Shown: piece by piece, positions 1-6,796 of the stretch | Layout of the letters: each line of letters begins with the position of its first letter | Position numbering within the stretch: position 1 is the first letter of the stretch | Origin: JAYRWN01 sp041917975 | GTDB taxonomy: Bacteria; Bacteroidota; Bacteroidia; Chitinophagales; Saprospiraceae | Length of the DNA: 6,796 bases | Direction of reading: 5' to 3' | Assembly: GCA_041917975.1 (NCBI GenBank) | Contig: JAYRWN010000205.1 | Coordinates: forward strand, 1-6,796 | Made by a program: the position numbers and the translations under genes | Notes under the pieces: model-generated | Seen by the model: only the letters and a program-made list of their open reading frames with translations | Databases searched by the model: none | Told to the model about the DNA's origin: nothing

Positions 1-77
1 CGATCTAAATAATTTAACAAGGCTACAAACCACAGCAGCCCGACAACCACCCAAGGGTATTTCGACCCAAATTTCAT
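1..77 (-). CDS. MFS transporter, N-terminal fragment (probable sialic acid/hexuronate-type permease)
   Basis: Only the first 25 codons and part of the 26th are in the window; the gene runs off the left edge. The ATG at 77-75 overlaps the stop codon of the kelch gene (ATGA), which suggests translational coupling in one operon. The visible peptide begins MKFGSKYPWVVVGLLWFVAL and continues LNYLD, with the next codon starting CG (Arg likely). A short polar N-terminus, a hydrophobic first transmembrane helix and an N-Y-L-D-R ending are typical of the anion:cation symporter branch of the major facilitator superfamily, which includes hexuronate and sialic acid (NanT-like) permeases. Its place after a lyase and a mutarotase of sialic acid metabolism makes inner-membrane sialic acid import the best guess. 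Substrate cannot be read from this fragment. No Shine-Dalgarno-like sequence is evident upstream. Confidence 0.8.
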   Translation of the reverse strand, partial: MKFGSKYPWVVVGLLWFVALLNYLD

Positions 78-1213
78 GGTCGGTCGTCATTAATGGTTCC
101 TAAAAAAATGTGTGGTGTGCGTTGTCCTGGTTTTATTTCTCCATTAGACAAAACCACCGCTCCCTGGTATTTAACCGCAGTGGTGGTGACCGGAGGGGTA
201 ATCGTCATTGGGTCGAGGCAGTGCCAACGTTGGTCACCTATATTCAGGAGCAAAACTGTTTTCGAAAAACCGGGATGGTTGTTTAGCAATTCCTGCTTGT
301 GGGTGTTTAGTGGATCAGACTGGGCACGGTGTGCTTCAGTTAACAAATCGATATTTATTTGCTCCACTTGCCGAAAGGTGTGGCCCTGGTCGCCACTGAT
401 CACTACCAGGTGGTGGTTAAAGACCACCCCACTGTGCGCCGATAAGGGAAAAGGTAAGGATGGGCCGGATTGCCAGGAAGACTGATCTGTCTTCAACTGC
501 CAAACCGCGGTATAAAAATCACTCGGCGCACCATGGTTTCTTTTACGGCCTCCAATCAGGAAGAGGGTGGAGCCGTCCGCTAACACCAAAGCATGTGAAA
601 CCGGTTGAGGTAAGGAGGGGCCTATTTGCCAGCCTTTCTGACGATCGGGCCAATCCAGATAATACACTGAGGCAGAGACTTCCTGTTGATTTTCCCCGCC
701 CATTACATATATTTTATTCCCCAGGATGGTAGCGGTAGTATTGGATAAGGGTTTGGGTAAAGGAGGTAATTCCGTACAAGAAGCAGGTGAATGTGGTCTG
801 GTCTTAATGAGCCAAACCTGGTCGGTCGGGCCTAATTCGTTTTCACCTCCTATACATATTATACCCCACGGTGTGCTGACATTGGCTGAATAAGCCCGGG
901 CAGCTGGCAGGGTGCTTATATTCACCCACTCGACCATGCCGCGCTTAAGCCGGGCTTGATACAAGTGCTTGTGATAGGTCTTAGTACCTCCCTGCCATGG
1001 CGGTGCGTCGGGAAAATTAGCTCCGCCTGCAATGACAAGATTTTGGCGGTGAATCCCGATCAAAGCACCCGCCAGCCCGCATTGTTCATTCATTCCGGAA
1101 GGAGTGGGTAAGGTGCCGATCGTCGACCACTGCATGGATTTAATGGTTTGTGCTGACAAGGTGGAGACCAAAATGAATGAGATAAGGGTAAAAAAAATAT
1201 GCTTCACTATCAT
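74..1213 (-). CDS. nanM: Secreted kelch-repeat protein, N-acetylneuraminate epimerase (mutarotase) NanM-like
   Basis: Predicted 379-residue periplasmic beta-propeller. I start it at the ATG at 1213; a TTG directly before it adds one residue and is less likely. Residues 1-21 form a signal peptide (short basic start, hydrophobic core, cleavage after LSA, then Gln22). Six kelch-like blades follow: about 29-64, 96-123, 148-173, 195-222, 247-274 and 330-358, most with an LP turn and a GG pair (AGGANFP near 62-68, GGEN near 122 and 172, GGRK near 221). The GGANFP motif, the following WQGGTKTYH, and the closing VTTTA...NGEIKPGQRTP resemble the NanM/YjhT and cyclically-permuted mutarotase families; E. 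coli NanM is of similar length. That family speeds conversion of alpha- to beta-N-acetylneuraminate in the periplasm. The gene sits 24 nt after the lyase gene and overlaps the MFS gene, which supports the role. Activity and sugar specificity are inferred. Confidence 0.83.
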   Translation of the reverse strand: MIVKHIFFTLISFILVSTLSAQTIKSMQWSTIGTLPTPSGMNEQCGLAGALIGIHRQNLVIAGGANFPDAPPWQGGTKTYHKHLYQARLKRGMVEWVNISTLPAARAYSANVSTPWGIICIGGENELGPTDQVWLIKTRPHSPASCTELPPLPKPLSNTTATILGNKIYVMGGENQQEVSASVYYLDWPDRQKGWQIGPSLPQPVSHALVLADGSTLFLIGGRKRNHGAPSDFYTAVWQLKTDQSSWQSGPSLPFPLSAHSGVVFNHHLVVISGDQGHTFRQVEQINIDLLTEAHRAQSDPLNTHKQELLNNHPGFSKTVLLLNIGDQRWHCLDPMTITPPVTTTAVKYQGAVVLSNGEIKPGQRTPHIFLGTINDDRP

Positions 1214-1237
1214 CAATACCTGGTTATAAACACCTTT

Positions 1238-2161
1238 CTATTGTGAGCGATACCGCTCAAACTGGATGGTTTTAACATCCGCCTGAAAAGACGTCCAGGC
1301 CGGTTGATCCAAATTTTTGACCGGAAGGCGGCAAGGCCCGCAATCCAGACCTATTAATTTCATATAAGCTTTGCCGGTTGCAATTCCGCCGTATTTACCT
1401 AACAATTTAATCATTTCTATGGAAGTCAATTGCCATTGTCTGGCCTGATCAAAATTATTTTGGTCAAATGCTTCCTGGAGATGATGGTACAAGGGAGCGG
1501 CATAATTGTAGGTGCTGCCCACCGCACCTTGCGCTCCTACCGCGCAGGCAGCCAGATAATTTTCATCTCTTCCCCATAACATATTGTATTTCTGATTCCG
1601 GTAATTTAGGCAAGCCATATAATCCATGAAGTCTTCATGGGTGTATTTGATACCCACAAAATTGGGAATGCGGTCTTGCAGTTGGACCAGAAATGGAAAC
1701 ATAGAAAAATGGACGCCGGTAAGTACTGGAATGTGATAATAATAAAAAGGAAGGTCCGGTGCCACCCGGGCAACCTCAGCACAAGTGAGTATCAGAGCTT
1801 CCAGGTCTGCCGGTTTAAAATAATACGGTGCCGTAAAAGCTGTCGCGTATAACCCTTGCTCGCGGGCATAAGAGGCCAGTAACTGACATTCTGGTATAGA
1901 GGTACCTCCTAAAAAGGCGATGACTTTAAACTCATGATCATGACTAGTGGCTAATGCCCAGGCTCGAAAAACGGCTTTTTTTTCGTCCAAGGTCAACGAA
2001 GGGCCTTCACCGGTAGAGCCGCAAATAAAAGCACCAGTGACCTTATTTTTTTTCAACAAACGGTAATAATCAGGAATAACCTTGGTATTTAATTCACCTT
2101 CCGGTGTAAAAGGCGTAAAAGGTGCAGCAACCAATCCTTTAATATGATCGAAAACAAGCAT
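1238..2161 (-). CDS. nanA: N-acetylneuraminate lyase (DHDPS/NAL superfamily)
   Basis: A complete 307-residue cytoplasmic TIM-barrel enzyme, the usual length for the family, with no signal peptide. It should cleave N-acetylneuraminate to N-acetylmannosamine and pyruvate. Visible active-site elements are GSTGE at 48-52 (pyruvate carboxylate binding), Tyr142 in YYYHIP, the Schiff-base Lys172 in GIKYT with Thr174, Gly197/Asp199/Glu200 in GRDE, and Ser216 in GAVGSTYN. These line up with the E. coli NanA residues Y137, K165, T167, G189/D191/E192 and S208. The tyrosine loop reads YHIPVLTGV, without the Arg of the YNVPGRT loop that binds the substrate in dihydrodipicolinate synthase, so lysine biosynthesis is unlikely. 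The ATG at 2161 gives a normal N-terminus (GLVAAPFTPF near 9-18). It follows the SusD gene by 111 nt with a terminator-like hairpin between, and leads into the kelch mutarotase gene 24 nt on. A related 2-keto-3-deoxy sugar aldolase is the main alternative. Confidence 0.9.
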   Translation of the reverse strand: MLVFDHIKGLVAAPFTPFTPEGELNTKVIPDYYRLLKKNKVTGAFICGSTGEGPSLTLDEKKAVFRAWALATSHDHEFKVIAFLGGTSIPECQLLASYAREQGLYATAFTAPYYFKPADLEALILTCAEVARVAPDLPFYYYHIPVLTGVHFSMFPFLVQLQDRIPNFVGIKYTHEDFMDYMACLNYRNQKYNMLWGRDENYLAACAVGAQGAVGSTYNYAAPLYHHLQEAFDQNNFDQARQWQLTSIEMIKLLGKYGGIATGKAYMKLIGLDCGPCRLPVKNLDQPAWTSFQADVKTIQFERYRSQ

Positions 2162-2201
2162 ACTTTAAATCTTATTAATTCTAACGCTAATTTAATCCAT
2201 T

Positions 2202-2230
2202 AAAAAGATCCGGAGGTTCTGCACCTCCGG
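2202..2230 (-). terminator. Terminator-like hairpin between the SusD gene and the lyase gene
   Basis: Arms at 2210-2217 and 2223-2230 form a perfect 8-bp, GC-rich stem around a 5-nt loop. Read on the minus strand, in the direction of transcription, the stem is followed by ATC and then five T (2206-2202), as in a weak intrinsic terminator. There is no T-run on the plus-strand side, so the polarity fits the operon. With one bulged base the palindrome can be extended by two more pairs (GAT/ATC side). It lies about 42 nt after the SusD stop codon and about 40 nt before the lyase start. It could stop or reduce read-through into the catabolic genes, or protect the upstream mRNA from 3' decay. Because all genes run the same way and no promoter is obvious downstream, partial read-through is my preferred reading. 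It may instead be a copy of a dispersed intergenic palindrome. Confidence 0.6.
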
Positions 2231-2243
2231 GATGACAGGGGTT

Positions 2244-2260
2244 ATTTGGACTGACCAAAT
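2244..2260 (-). repeat. Small inverted repeat just after the SusD stop codon
   Basis: Arms ATTTGG (2244-2249) and CCAAAT (2255-2260) are a perfect 6-bp inverted repeat with a 5-nt spacer, 12 nt beyond the SusD stop codon and 13 nt before the terminator-like hairpin. It could fold in the transcript as a stabilising stem or be a protein-binding palindrome. An inverted repeat of this size may also arise by chance. The remainder of the 111-nt intergenic region (2162-2272) is AT-rich. I see no convincing Bacteroidota promoter (TTTG / TAnnTTTG pattern) and no clear ribosome-binding site before the lyase start. Confidence 0.35.
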
Positions 2261-2272
2261 TATGCTCAAAAT

Positions 2273-3811
2273 TTAGAATGAGGGATAGCCGGGGTTTTGT
2301 TTAAGCTCACGGTTATTGGTCAAGGAGTTACGATCAATAGGCCACAATAATTTGTGTGCCTCACTACTTTTTACCGAGGTATACTTGTAAACATACTGGT
2401 CGCCGAAGCGACGCAAATCCAACCAACGTTTTCCTTCAAAGACAAATTCGTATAATCTTTCCTGTAGGATGGCTTCTTTTGGATCGACATCAATAACCTG
2501 CAAAGGAAATGCATGCACAGCTGCGTCGTATTTAGCGCCAAAGGCCCTGGCCCGCACGTCATTTATTTCTACCGCCGGATCCTGGCCCAAAATGACCTTA
2601 GCTTCTGCTTTCATCAGCAATAGATCAGCATACCGGTAGATGGGGTAATCGTTCGTTATGCGACGCACGCCATTTTCCTGTTCACCTTCATATTTTTTTA
2701 CAAAACAGCCGGCCAATAAAAATCCTAAACTATCGGATTTGTTATAAGCGGCTTGAATGGAAAACCATTTACGGGTATCGAGATCATTAAATAATCTGAA
2801 TGTCGCTGAACGAACCGGTGCGCGTAATAAACCTCCCCAATTATCCAGGGTAACATCGAATTTACGATTGCCCAGTGAATCCCAATAATTAGCTAATAAA
2901 TTAGTTTGAGGATAAAAGGTATTCGAAAAAGGTAAGGTGCTTTCATTCAACAAATGCCGCAGGGAAAAAATTATTTCGGCATTTCCTTTATTGGCTACTC
3001 CGGCTTTAAATACATCACTAAAATTTTTCAGTAATGCCAATCCGGTAACTTTTGCCTGAATATCATTTAATGCTTCGAGAGCTATGGTAGCCTCGGTGTT
3101 ATTTCCGCCTCGGTGAGCCAGCCATAAATGATATTCTGCCTTGAGCATGAGTGTTGCCGGTTTCGACCAATAACTCTTGGTATTGCGAAAGGAATAATCC
3201 GCACCAAAACTCTGCAGGGATTTTTCAATATCGTCATTAATCAAAGTCATCACCTCCTGGGTTGAATTAGCTGCCTTGGCTAAATTGGCAATATCAAAGG
3301 ACGCTACGGGCTCAGTTTGAATAACCACATCTCCCCACGTTCTGGTCATTTGGAAATAATAGAATGCCCGCAGGCCATAGGCGATACCTAAATAATAATT
3401 TTTATTTGTATTTGTTAATACGGTACTCGTATTTAAGCGATCAATCAACAAATTCAATTGCACAATATTCGCGTAAAAGCCCCCGAAATTACTCACTCCG
3501 GGGTTATCCAAATCTAACGTCTGGAGCCACATGCGTTCAACGCCTTGGGTGGCTTCACCGGAAAATGTACCTGCAGATCCGGGTTCAGTACCAAATATAT
3601 CCGAGCGCATTTCACCTAAAAATTGCAAGGCTTGAATATGACTTCTCAAGCGGGCATGAATACCGGATACGAATGCATCATACTGATCGGGTGTTTGCCA
3701 AAAATTGGCATCACTAATGCTGCTGACCGGAGCAATATCCAATTGTTTCGAACATGCGCTGAGGATAAGTAAAGACGCGGCAAAAAATATGATTATTTTA
3801 TTTGTTTTCAT
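2273..3811 (-). CDS. SusD/RagB-family outer-membrane nutrient-binding lipoprotein (NanU-like by context)
   Basis: Complete, 512 residues. The N-terminus is a lipoprotein signal: basic start MKTNK, hydrophobic core, then LSAC with the lipidated Cys20. The mature protein follows the SusD plan: an N-terminal region with DANFWQTPDQYDAF (34-47), the TPR-like helix LRAFYYFQMTRTWGD (147-161) followed by a TEP turn (166-168), YPIYRYADLLLMKAEA (389-404), the strongly family-typical RLYEFVFEGKRWLDLRRFG (452-470), and the C-terminal LLWPIDRN...QNPGYPSF. SusD proteins sit on the outer face of the outer membrane and act as the lid and glycan-binding partner of the SusC channel. The gene starts 21 nt after the SusC stop codon; the spacer is AT-rich without a Shine-Dalgarno sequence, as is common in this phylum. 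Binding of sialic acid or a sialylated glycan, as for NanU of Tannerella, is inferred only from the downstream lyase and mutarotase genes. SusD sequences diverge too fast to read the ligand from sequence alone. Confidence 0.95.
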   Translation of the reverse strand: MKTNKIIIFFAASLLILSACSKQLDIAPVSSISDANFWQTPDQYDAFVSGIHARLRSHIQALQFLGEMRSDIFGTEPGSAGTFSGEATQGVERMWLQTLDLDNPGVSNFGGFYANIVQLNLLIDRLNTSTVLTNTNKNYYLGIAYGLRAFYYFQMTRTWGDVVIQTEPVASFDIANLAKAANSTQEVMTLINDDIEKSLQSFGADYSFRNTKSYWSKPATLMLKAEYHLWLAHRGGNNTEATIALEALNDIQAKVTGLALLKNFSDVFKAGVANKGNAEIIFSLRHLLNESTLPFSNTFYPQTNLLANYWDSLGNRKFDVTLDNWGGLLRAPVRSATFRLFNDLDTRKWFSIQAAYNKSDSLGFLLAGCFVKKYEGEQENGVRRITNDYPIYRYADLLLMKAEAKVILGQDPAVEINDVRARAFGAKYDAAVHAFPLQVIDVDPKEAILQERLYEFVFEGKRWLDLRRFGDQYVYKYTSVKSSEAHKLLWPIDRNSLTNNRELKQNPGYPSF

Positions 3812-3832
3812 TATTGCAACATTTAAAATTCT

Positions 3833-6796
3833 TTAAAAAGTTATATTAATACCACCTACAAAAGAACGTGGCAGAGGGTAATTACCGGCAAAAATACCAT
3901 TGGCCTCAGGCTCCGGAGAATTGCCTGAAAATTTGGTGATATAAAATAAATTATTAGCATTCAGGAAAAGGCGCGCCGAAGTAATTACTTTCGAAAAAGC
4001 TAATTCCTCTTTATTAAAATCATAAGCCAAGGTAATTTCACGACAGGACATGTAATCACCCGGTTCATAATAATAGGAGTTATTACTATTCAATACTTGA
4101 TTGGCGTTGTTGCTGCGGGTCAGATTCTTTTTACCATTTGGGGCCCCCACTTGATCCGCCCAATACACTTTCGGAATATTGGGATTAGATTTATCCCCGG
4201 AATAACCTCTTTTGATTAAATCAAGGTTATTAAATGTACCCTGATAATTACCCAGAATTCTGGCCATAAGGTCATTGTAAAGAATATGCCCTAGCGCAAA
4301 ATCAAACCGGCCAAATAAAGAAAATCTTTTGTAGGAAATGGTGGTGGAAAATCCACCGAATGAAGTAGGGTTGACGTTACCAACATAAAGCTGATCACGT
4401 GAATCGATAGTATCGTTACGATCCAGGTCATCCCAATTTACATCTCCCGGAGTAATTTTTCCGGCTCCACTGCTTAGTTCCGGTCCGGAGATGTTGGCAA
4501 CAGCGTCATAACGTGATCCTGCTTCGGACAATACTTCCGCGTCAGACTGAAATATGGCCAATTGTTTATAGGCATACACATCGCCCAACGACTGACCTTC
4601 CTGCAATCCTCCAACCCAAACCACTTTTTTCTGACCTGGATCATAAATTTGGATACCACCCTGGCGATTATTTTCATTACCGTTAAAAGGCAGTTTTAAG
4701 ATCTTATTTTTTTCAAAAGAAATGTTCCCGCCTACGCTCCAGGACCATCCGTCTTTATTAGAAAAAATATTATAGGTGAGAGCTATTTCTAAGCCCTTAT
4801 TTTGAAATGTACCCAAATTAGTGCGAATAGAACTAAATCCCAGATAACTTGGTAAACTTAAATTGGTTAAGAGGTCACTGGTTTTACGGTTGTAATAATC
4901 TAACAATAAGGTTAAATTATTATCAAACAGACCCAGGTCTAAGCCTACATCAATAGTTGTACTTCTTTCCCAACGTAAATCTTCATTGATTACCGCTGTG
5001 TTTAAAAAACCCAAGCTGCCGCTATAATTACCTTGGGAACCATATACACCTTGTACCTCATAATCACCAATGCCGGCCACATTTCCATTTACTCCAAAAC
5101 TTACCCGTGGTTTAAAAACCGAGATAACGTTAGCCAGAGTACTTTGGGCAAAAAAATTCTCCCGGTGTAAATTCCATCCGGCGGACATGCCCGGAAAGAA
5201 ACCCCAGCGATTTTTTTCAGCTAACCGGGAAATTCCATCCAGGCGATGCACAAAGGTCAGCAGAAAACGCTGGTCAAATGAATAAGACACGCGACTAAAA
5301 TTAGAAATAATGCCATACTCCGATTTATTGCTGAAATTACTACCGGCGGCAAAATTGGTGGAAGCATTGACGGTGGGGATATCGTCAGTCGGTGCTCCGG
5401 TTCCGGATATCTGACTATTGAGTGATTTTTCAGTAAAAGATTCTGCCCCAATCATCACATCCAACTGGTGTTTATTTAGTTCTTTGCTGTAATTGATGAT
5501 CCCATTGTATTGTTGCTGAAACGAACGCCCAAAGGCCCAGGAAGCCGGGCGGGTGGTATTAAACCCGGGTGGGTTGGCAAAAATCTGGCTGTAATTTTGG
5601 GTGGCTTTGGTAAACGATTCGTTGATGTTTTCCACCATATAAATATTGCCGGACAGTTTGACGTAAAGGTCTTTGGTTAAATCGTATTTTAAGGAAGCCA
5701 GCGCCGTGCCCCGGTTAAGCTCATTGGTACGGATGTTTTTATTTAACCAATACAAGGGGTTTCCATCGGCAATTCCATTTCCGGGATTAGGGCGGGTTTG
5801 TAATGAATCCAGCCATGGATTAAAGGTTGGCCAGAGCGAAAGATTTCGGTAGAGGGTATTTATTTCTCCGGCAATAACTCCGGTCTGACCGGAGGTGGAA
5901 AAAGAAGCTCCCGAGGTGATTTCCAATTTAGGTGTAATTAAATAGGACCCATTCAGGTTACCGGAAATTCGCTTATAATCGGATCCTACAATGATGCCAT
6001 CTTCGTTATAAAAATTAAAACTGCCCAGATATTTACCGCGTTCATTCCCCCCGGTAACACTGACATAATGATCATTGGTATTGGTATTTCTAAATACAAT
6101 GTCTTTGACCTCACCACTATGATCTTTAAAGATGATGGTTCCTCCATAAGGATCGGCGATAGTATCCCAGCCTTGTTGCAGTAAGTTGGCATTATTAGGA
6201 TTAAAGGTGCGAATGTCAAATGAAGCCAGATCAGCGGCGTTGGTTGACAAACCAAATCCCCGCTGAGAATTAACCTGGGCCAAAGTCCGTTGCGAGTTAA
6301 AGTGTCCGAGGCGGGAGTAGTAGATATAATCTTTGGCATTCAAATAAGTGTAGTCCTCCCGGTTGAGGTTAAATCCGCGGACGTATTTGTAAGAAACCTG
6401 GGCAGTGCCGGTTTTAGCCCGCTTAGTAGTTATAAGGATAACACCGTTATTCGCACGGGCTCCATAGATAGCCGTTGCCGCAGCATCTTTCAGGACCTCT
6501 ACGGATTCTATATCGTCAGGGGAAATATCATTATAGGATCTGATGATGCCATCGATGACCACCAGAGGTGCTCCAGGACTGTTAATCGAAGCCCCACCTC
6601 TTAATAATATGGCTGGCGCAGCACCCGGAGAACCGGAATTGTTGACCACTCGCAAGCCTGGAATGGCTCCCTGCAAAGCAGTACCCACATTGGATCGCGG
6701 AGCGGTCTGTAGCACAGTTTTGTCCAATTTACTGATGGCGCTGGTGATGTTACGCCGGGACTGCGTGCCATACCCGATCACTACTATTTCACCTAA
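3833..6796 (-). CDS. SusC/RagA-family TonB-dependent outer-membrane transporter, N-terminus missing (NanO-like by context)
   Basis: The frame is open to the right edge, so the 5' end lies outside the window; 987 residues are visible. The GTG at 6781-6779 is internal, not the start: the frame continues upstream as LGEIVV before IGYGTQ, the usual run into the SusC plug. Missing are the signal peptide and the carboxypeptidase-regulatory-like N-terminal domain. The plug covers roughly visible residues 13-126, with ALQGAIPGLRV (40-50), GSPGAAP (55-61), LLRGGASIN (64-72), PLVVIDG (77-83) and the SusC signature SPDDIESVEVLKDAAATAIY (92-111) followed by GARANNGVILITTKR. The rest is the beta-barrel, including the conserved acidic loop DLDRNDTIDSRDQ (coded around 4390-4430) and a terminal strand ending in Phe. 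It should form the TonB-energised pore closed by the SusD lipoprotein encoded 21 nt downstream. Sialic acid or sialoglycan import is inferred from the operon, not from this sequence. Confidence 0.96.
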   Translation of the reverse strand, partial: LGEIVVIGYGTQSRRNITSAISKLDKTVLQTAPRSNVGTALQGAIPGLRVVNNSGSPGAAPAILLRGGASINSPGAPLVVIDGIIRSYNDISPDDIESVEVLKDAAATAIYGARANNGVILITTKRAKTGTAQVSYKYVRGFNLNREDYTYLNAKDYIYYSRLGHFNSQRTLAQVNSQRGFGLSTNAADLASFDIRTFNPNNANLLQQGWDTIADPYGGTIIFKDHSGEVKDIVFRNTNTNDHYVSVTGGNERGKYLGSFNFYNEDGIIVGSDYKRISGNLNGSYLITPKLEITSGASFSTSGQTGVIAGEINTLYRNLSLWPTFNPWLDSLQTRPNPGNGIADGNPLYWLNKNIRTNELNRGTALASLKYDLTKDLYVKLSGNIYMVENINESFTKATQNYSQIFANPPGFNTTRPASWAFGRSFQQQYNGIINYSKELNKHQLDVMIGAESFTEKSLNSQISGTGAPTDDIPTVNASTNFAAGSNFSNKSEYGIISNFSRVSYSFDQRFLLTFVHRLDGISRLAEKNRWGFFPGMSAGWNLHRENFFAQSTLANVISVFKPRVSFGVNGNVAGIGDYEVQGVYGSQGNYSGSLGFLNTAVINEDLRWERSTTIDVGLDLGLFDNNLTLLLDYYNRKTSDLLTNLSLPSYLGFSSIRTNLGTFQNKGLEIALTYNIFSNKDGWSWSVGGNISFEKNKILKLPFNGNENNRQGGIQIYDPGQKKVVWVGGLQEGQSLGDVYAYKQLAIFQSDAEVLSEAGSRYDAVANISGPELSSGAGKITPGDVNWDDLDRNDTIDSRDQLYVGNVNPTSFGGFSTTISYKRFSLFGRFDFALGHILYNDLMARILGNYQGTFNNLDLIKRGYSGDKSNPNIPKVYWADQVGAPNGKKNLTRSNNANQVLNSNNSYYYEPGDYMSCREITLAYDFNKEELAFSKVITSARLFLNANNLFYITKFSGNSPEPEANGIFAGNYPLPRSFVGGINITF

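Noticed and set aside
93..732. Plus-strand open frames (93-485, 208-399, 460-732) antisense to the kelch gene
   Set aside because: They overlap each other and a well-supported gene, and their translations show no recognisable domain or signal; they are shadows of the minus-strand coding frame.
1214..1216. TTG as the start of the kelch gene
   Set aside because: An ATG follows immediately at 1213-1211 and gives an equally good signal peptide; TTG is the rarer choice.
2162..2272. Separate promoter for the lyase gene
   Set aside because: No convincing TTTG / TAnnTTTG pair at proper spacing was found on the minus strand; the region is merely AT-rich. It cannot be fully excluded.
3364..3717. Plus-strand open frame antisense to the SusD gene
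   Set aside because: The opposite strand encodes strongly conserved SusD family motifs, while this translation resembles nothing I know.
4343..4357. Perfect inverted repeat GGTGGA / TCCACC with a 3-nt loop
   Set aside because: It is inside the SusC barrel coding region and encodes the common GGFSTT strand; most likely chance from Gly and Ser/Thr codons.
5986..6604. Alternative-frame open stretches on both strands inside the SusC gene (5986-6339 minus, 6290-6604 plus)
   Set aside because: Both lie in the receptor plug and early barrel, whose frame is intact and conserved; there is no sign of a frameshift or nested gene.
6779..6781. GTG as a possible start codon of the SusC-like gene
   Set aside because: The frame stays open to the window edge and encodes LGEIVV just before it, part of the conserved lead into the plug domain; the true start lies outside.
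1..6796. tRNA, rRNA, CRISPR array, insertion sequence or prophage signal
   Set aside because: No tandem spaced repeats, transposase frames, terminal inverted repeats or RNA gene signatures were seen; nearly all bases are in the five minus-strand genes.

Overview
The window is a stretch of a Bacteroidota chromosome in which every gene lies on the minus strand. The evidence for the phylum is an adjacent SusC-like TonB-dependent receptor and SusD-like lipoprotein, Gln following the predicted signal peptidase site in the kelch protein, and AT-rich start regions without clear Shine-Dalgarno sequences. I cannot place it below phylum level.

In transcription order (right to left) the layout is: a SusC/RagA-family receptor missing its N-terminus at the right edge (3833-6796); a complete SusD/RagB-family lipoprotein (2273-3811); a 111-nt intergenic region with two small hairpins, one of which looks like an intrinsic terminator (2162-2272); an N-acetylneuraminate lyase-type DHDPS-superfamily enzyme (1238-2161); a secreted kelch-repeat protein of the NanM/cyclically-permuted mutarotase type (74-1213); and the first 25 codons of a major facilitator superfamily transporter whose ATG overlaps the kelch stop codon (1-77). 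All other gaps are 25 nt or less, and the plus strand holds no credible gene.

Together the genes read as a sialic acid (N-acetylneuraminate) uptake and catabolism operon. The SusC/SusD pair would bring sialic acid or a sialylated glycan across the outer membrane. The periplasmic kelch mutarotase would convert alpha-Neu5Ac to the beta anomer. The MFS protein would carry it across the inner membrane. The cytoplasmic lyase would split it to N-acetylmannosamine and pyruvate. The gene set resembles the known nan loci of Tannerella forsythia and Bacteroides (NanO/NanU, NanA, NanM, NanT). No sialidase, N-acetylmannosamine epimerase/kinase, esterase or regulator is visible; these would have to lie outside the window. 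I see no wholly novel system. The points most worth a second look are the terminator-like palindrome that splits the operon between the import pair and the catabolic genes, and the substrate assignment of the receptor pair.
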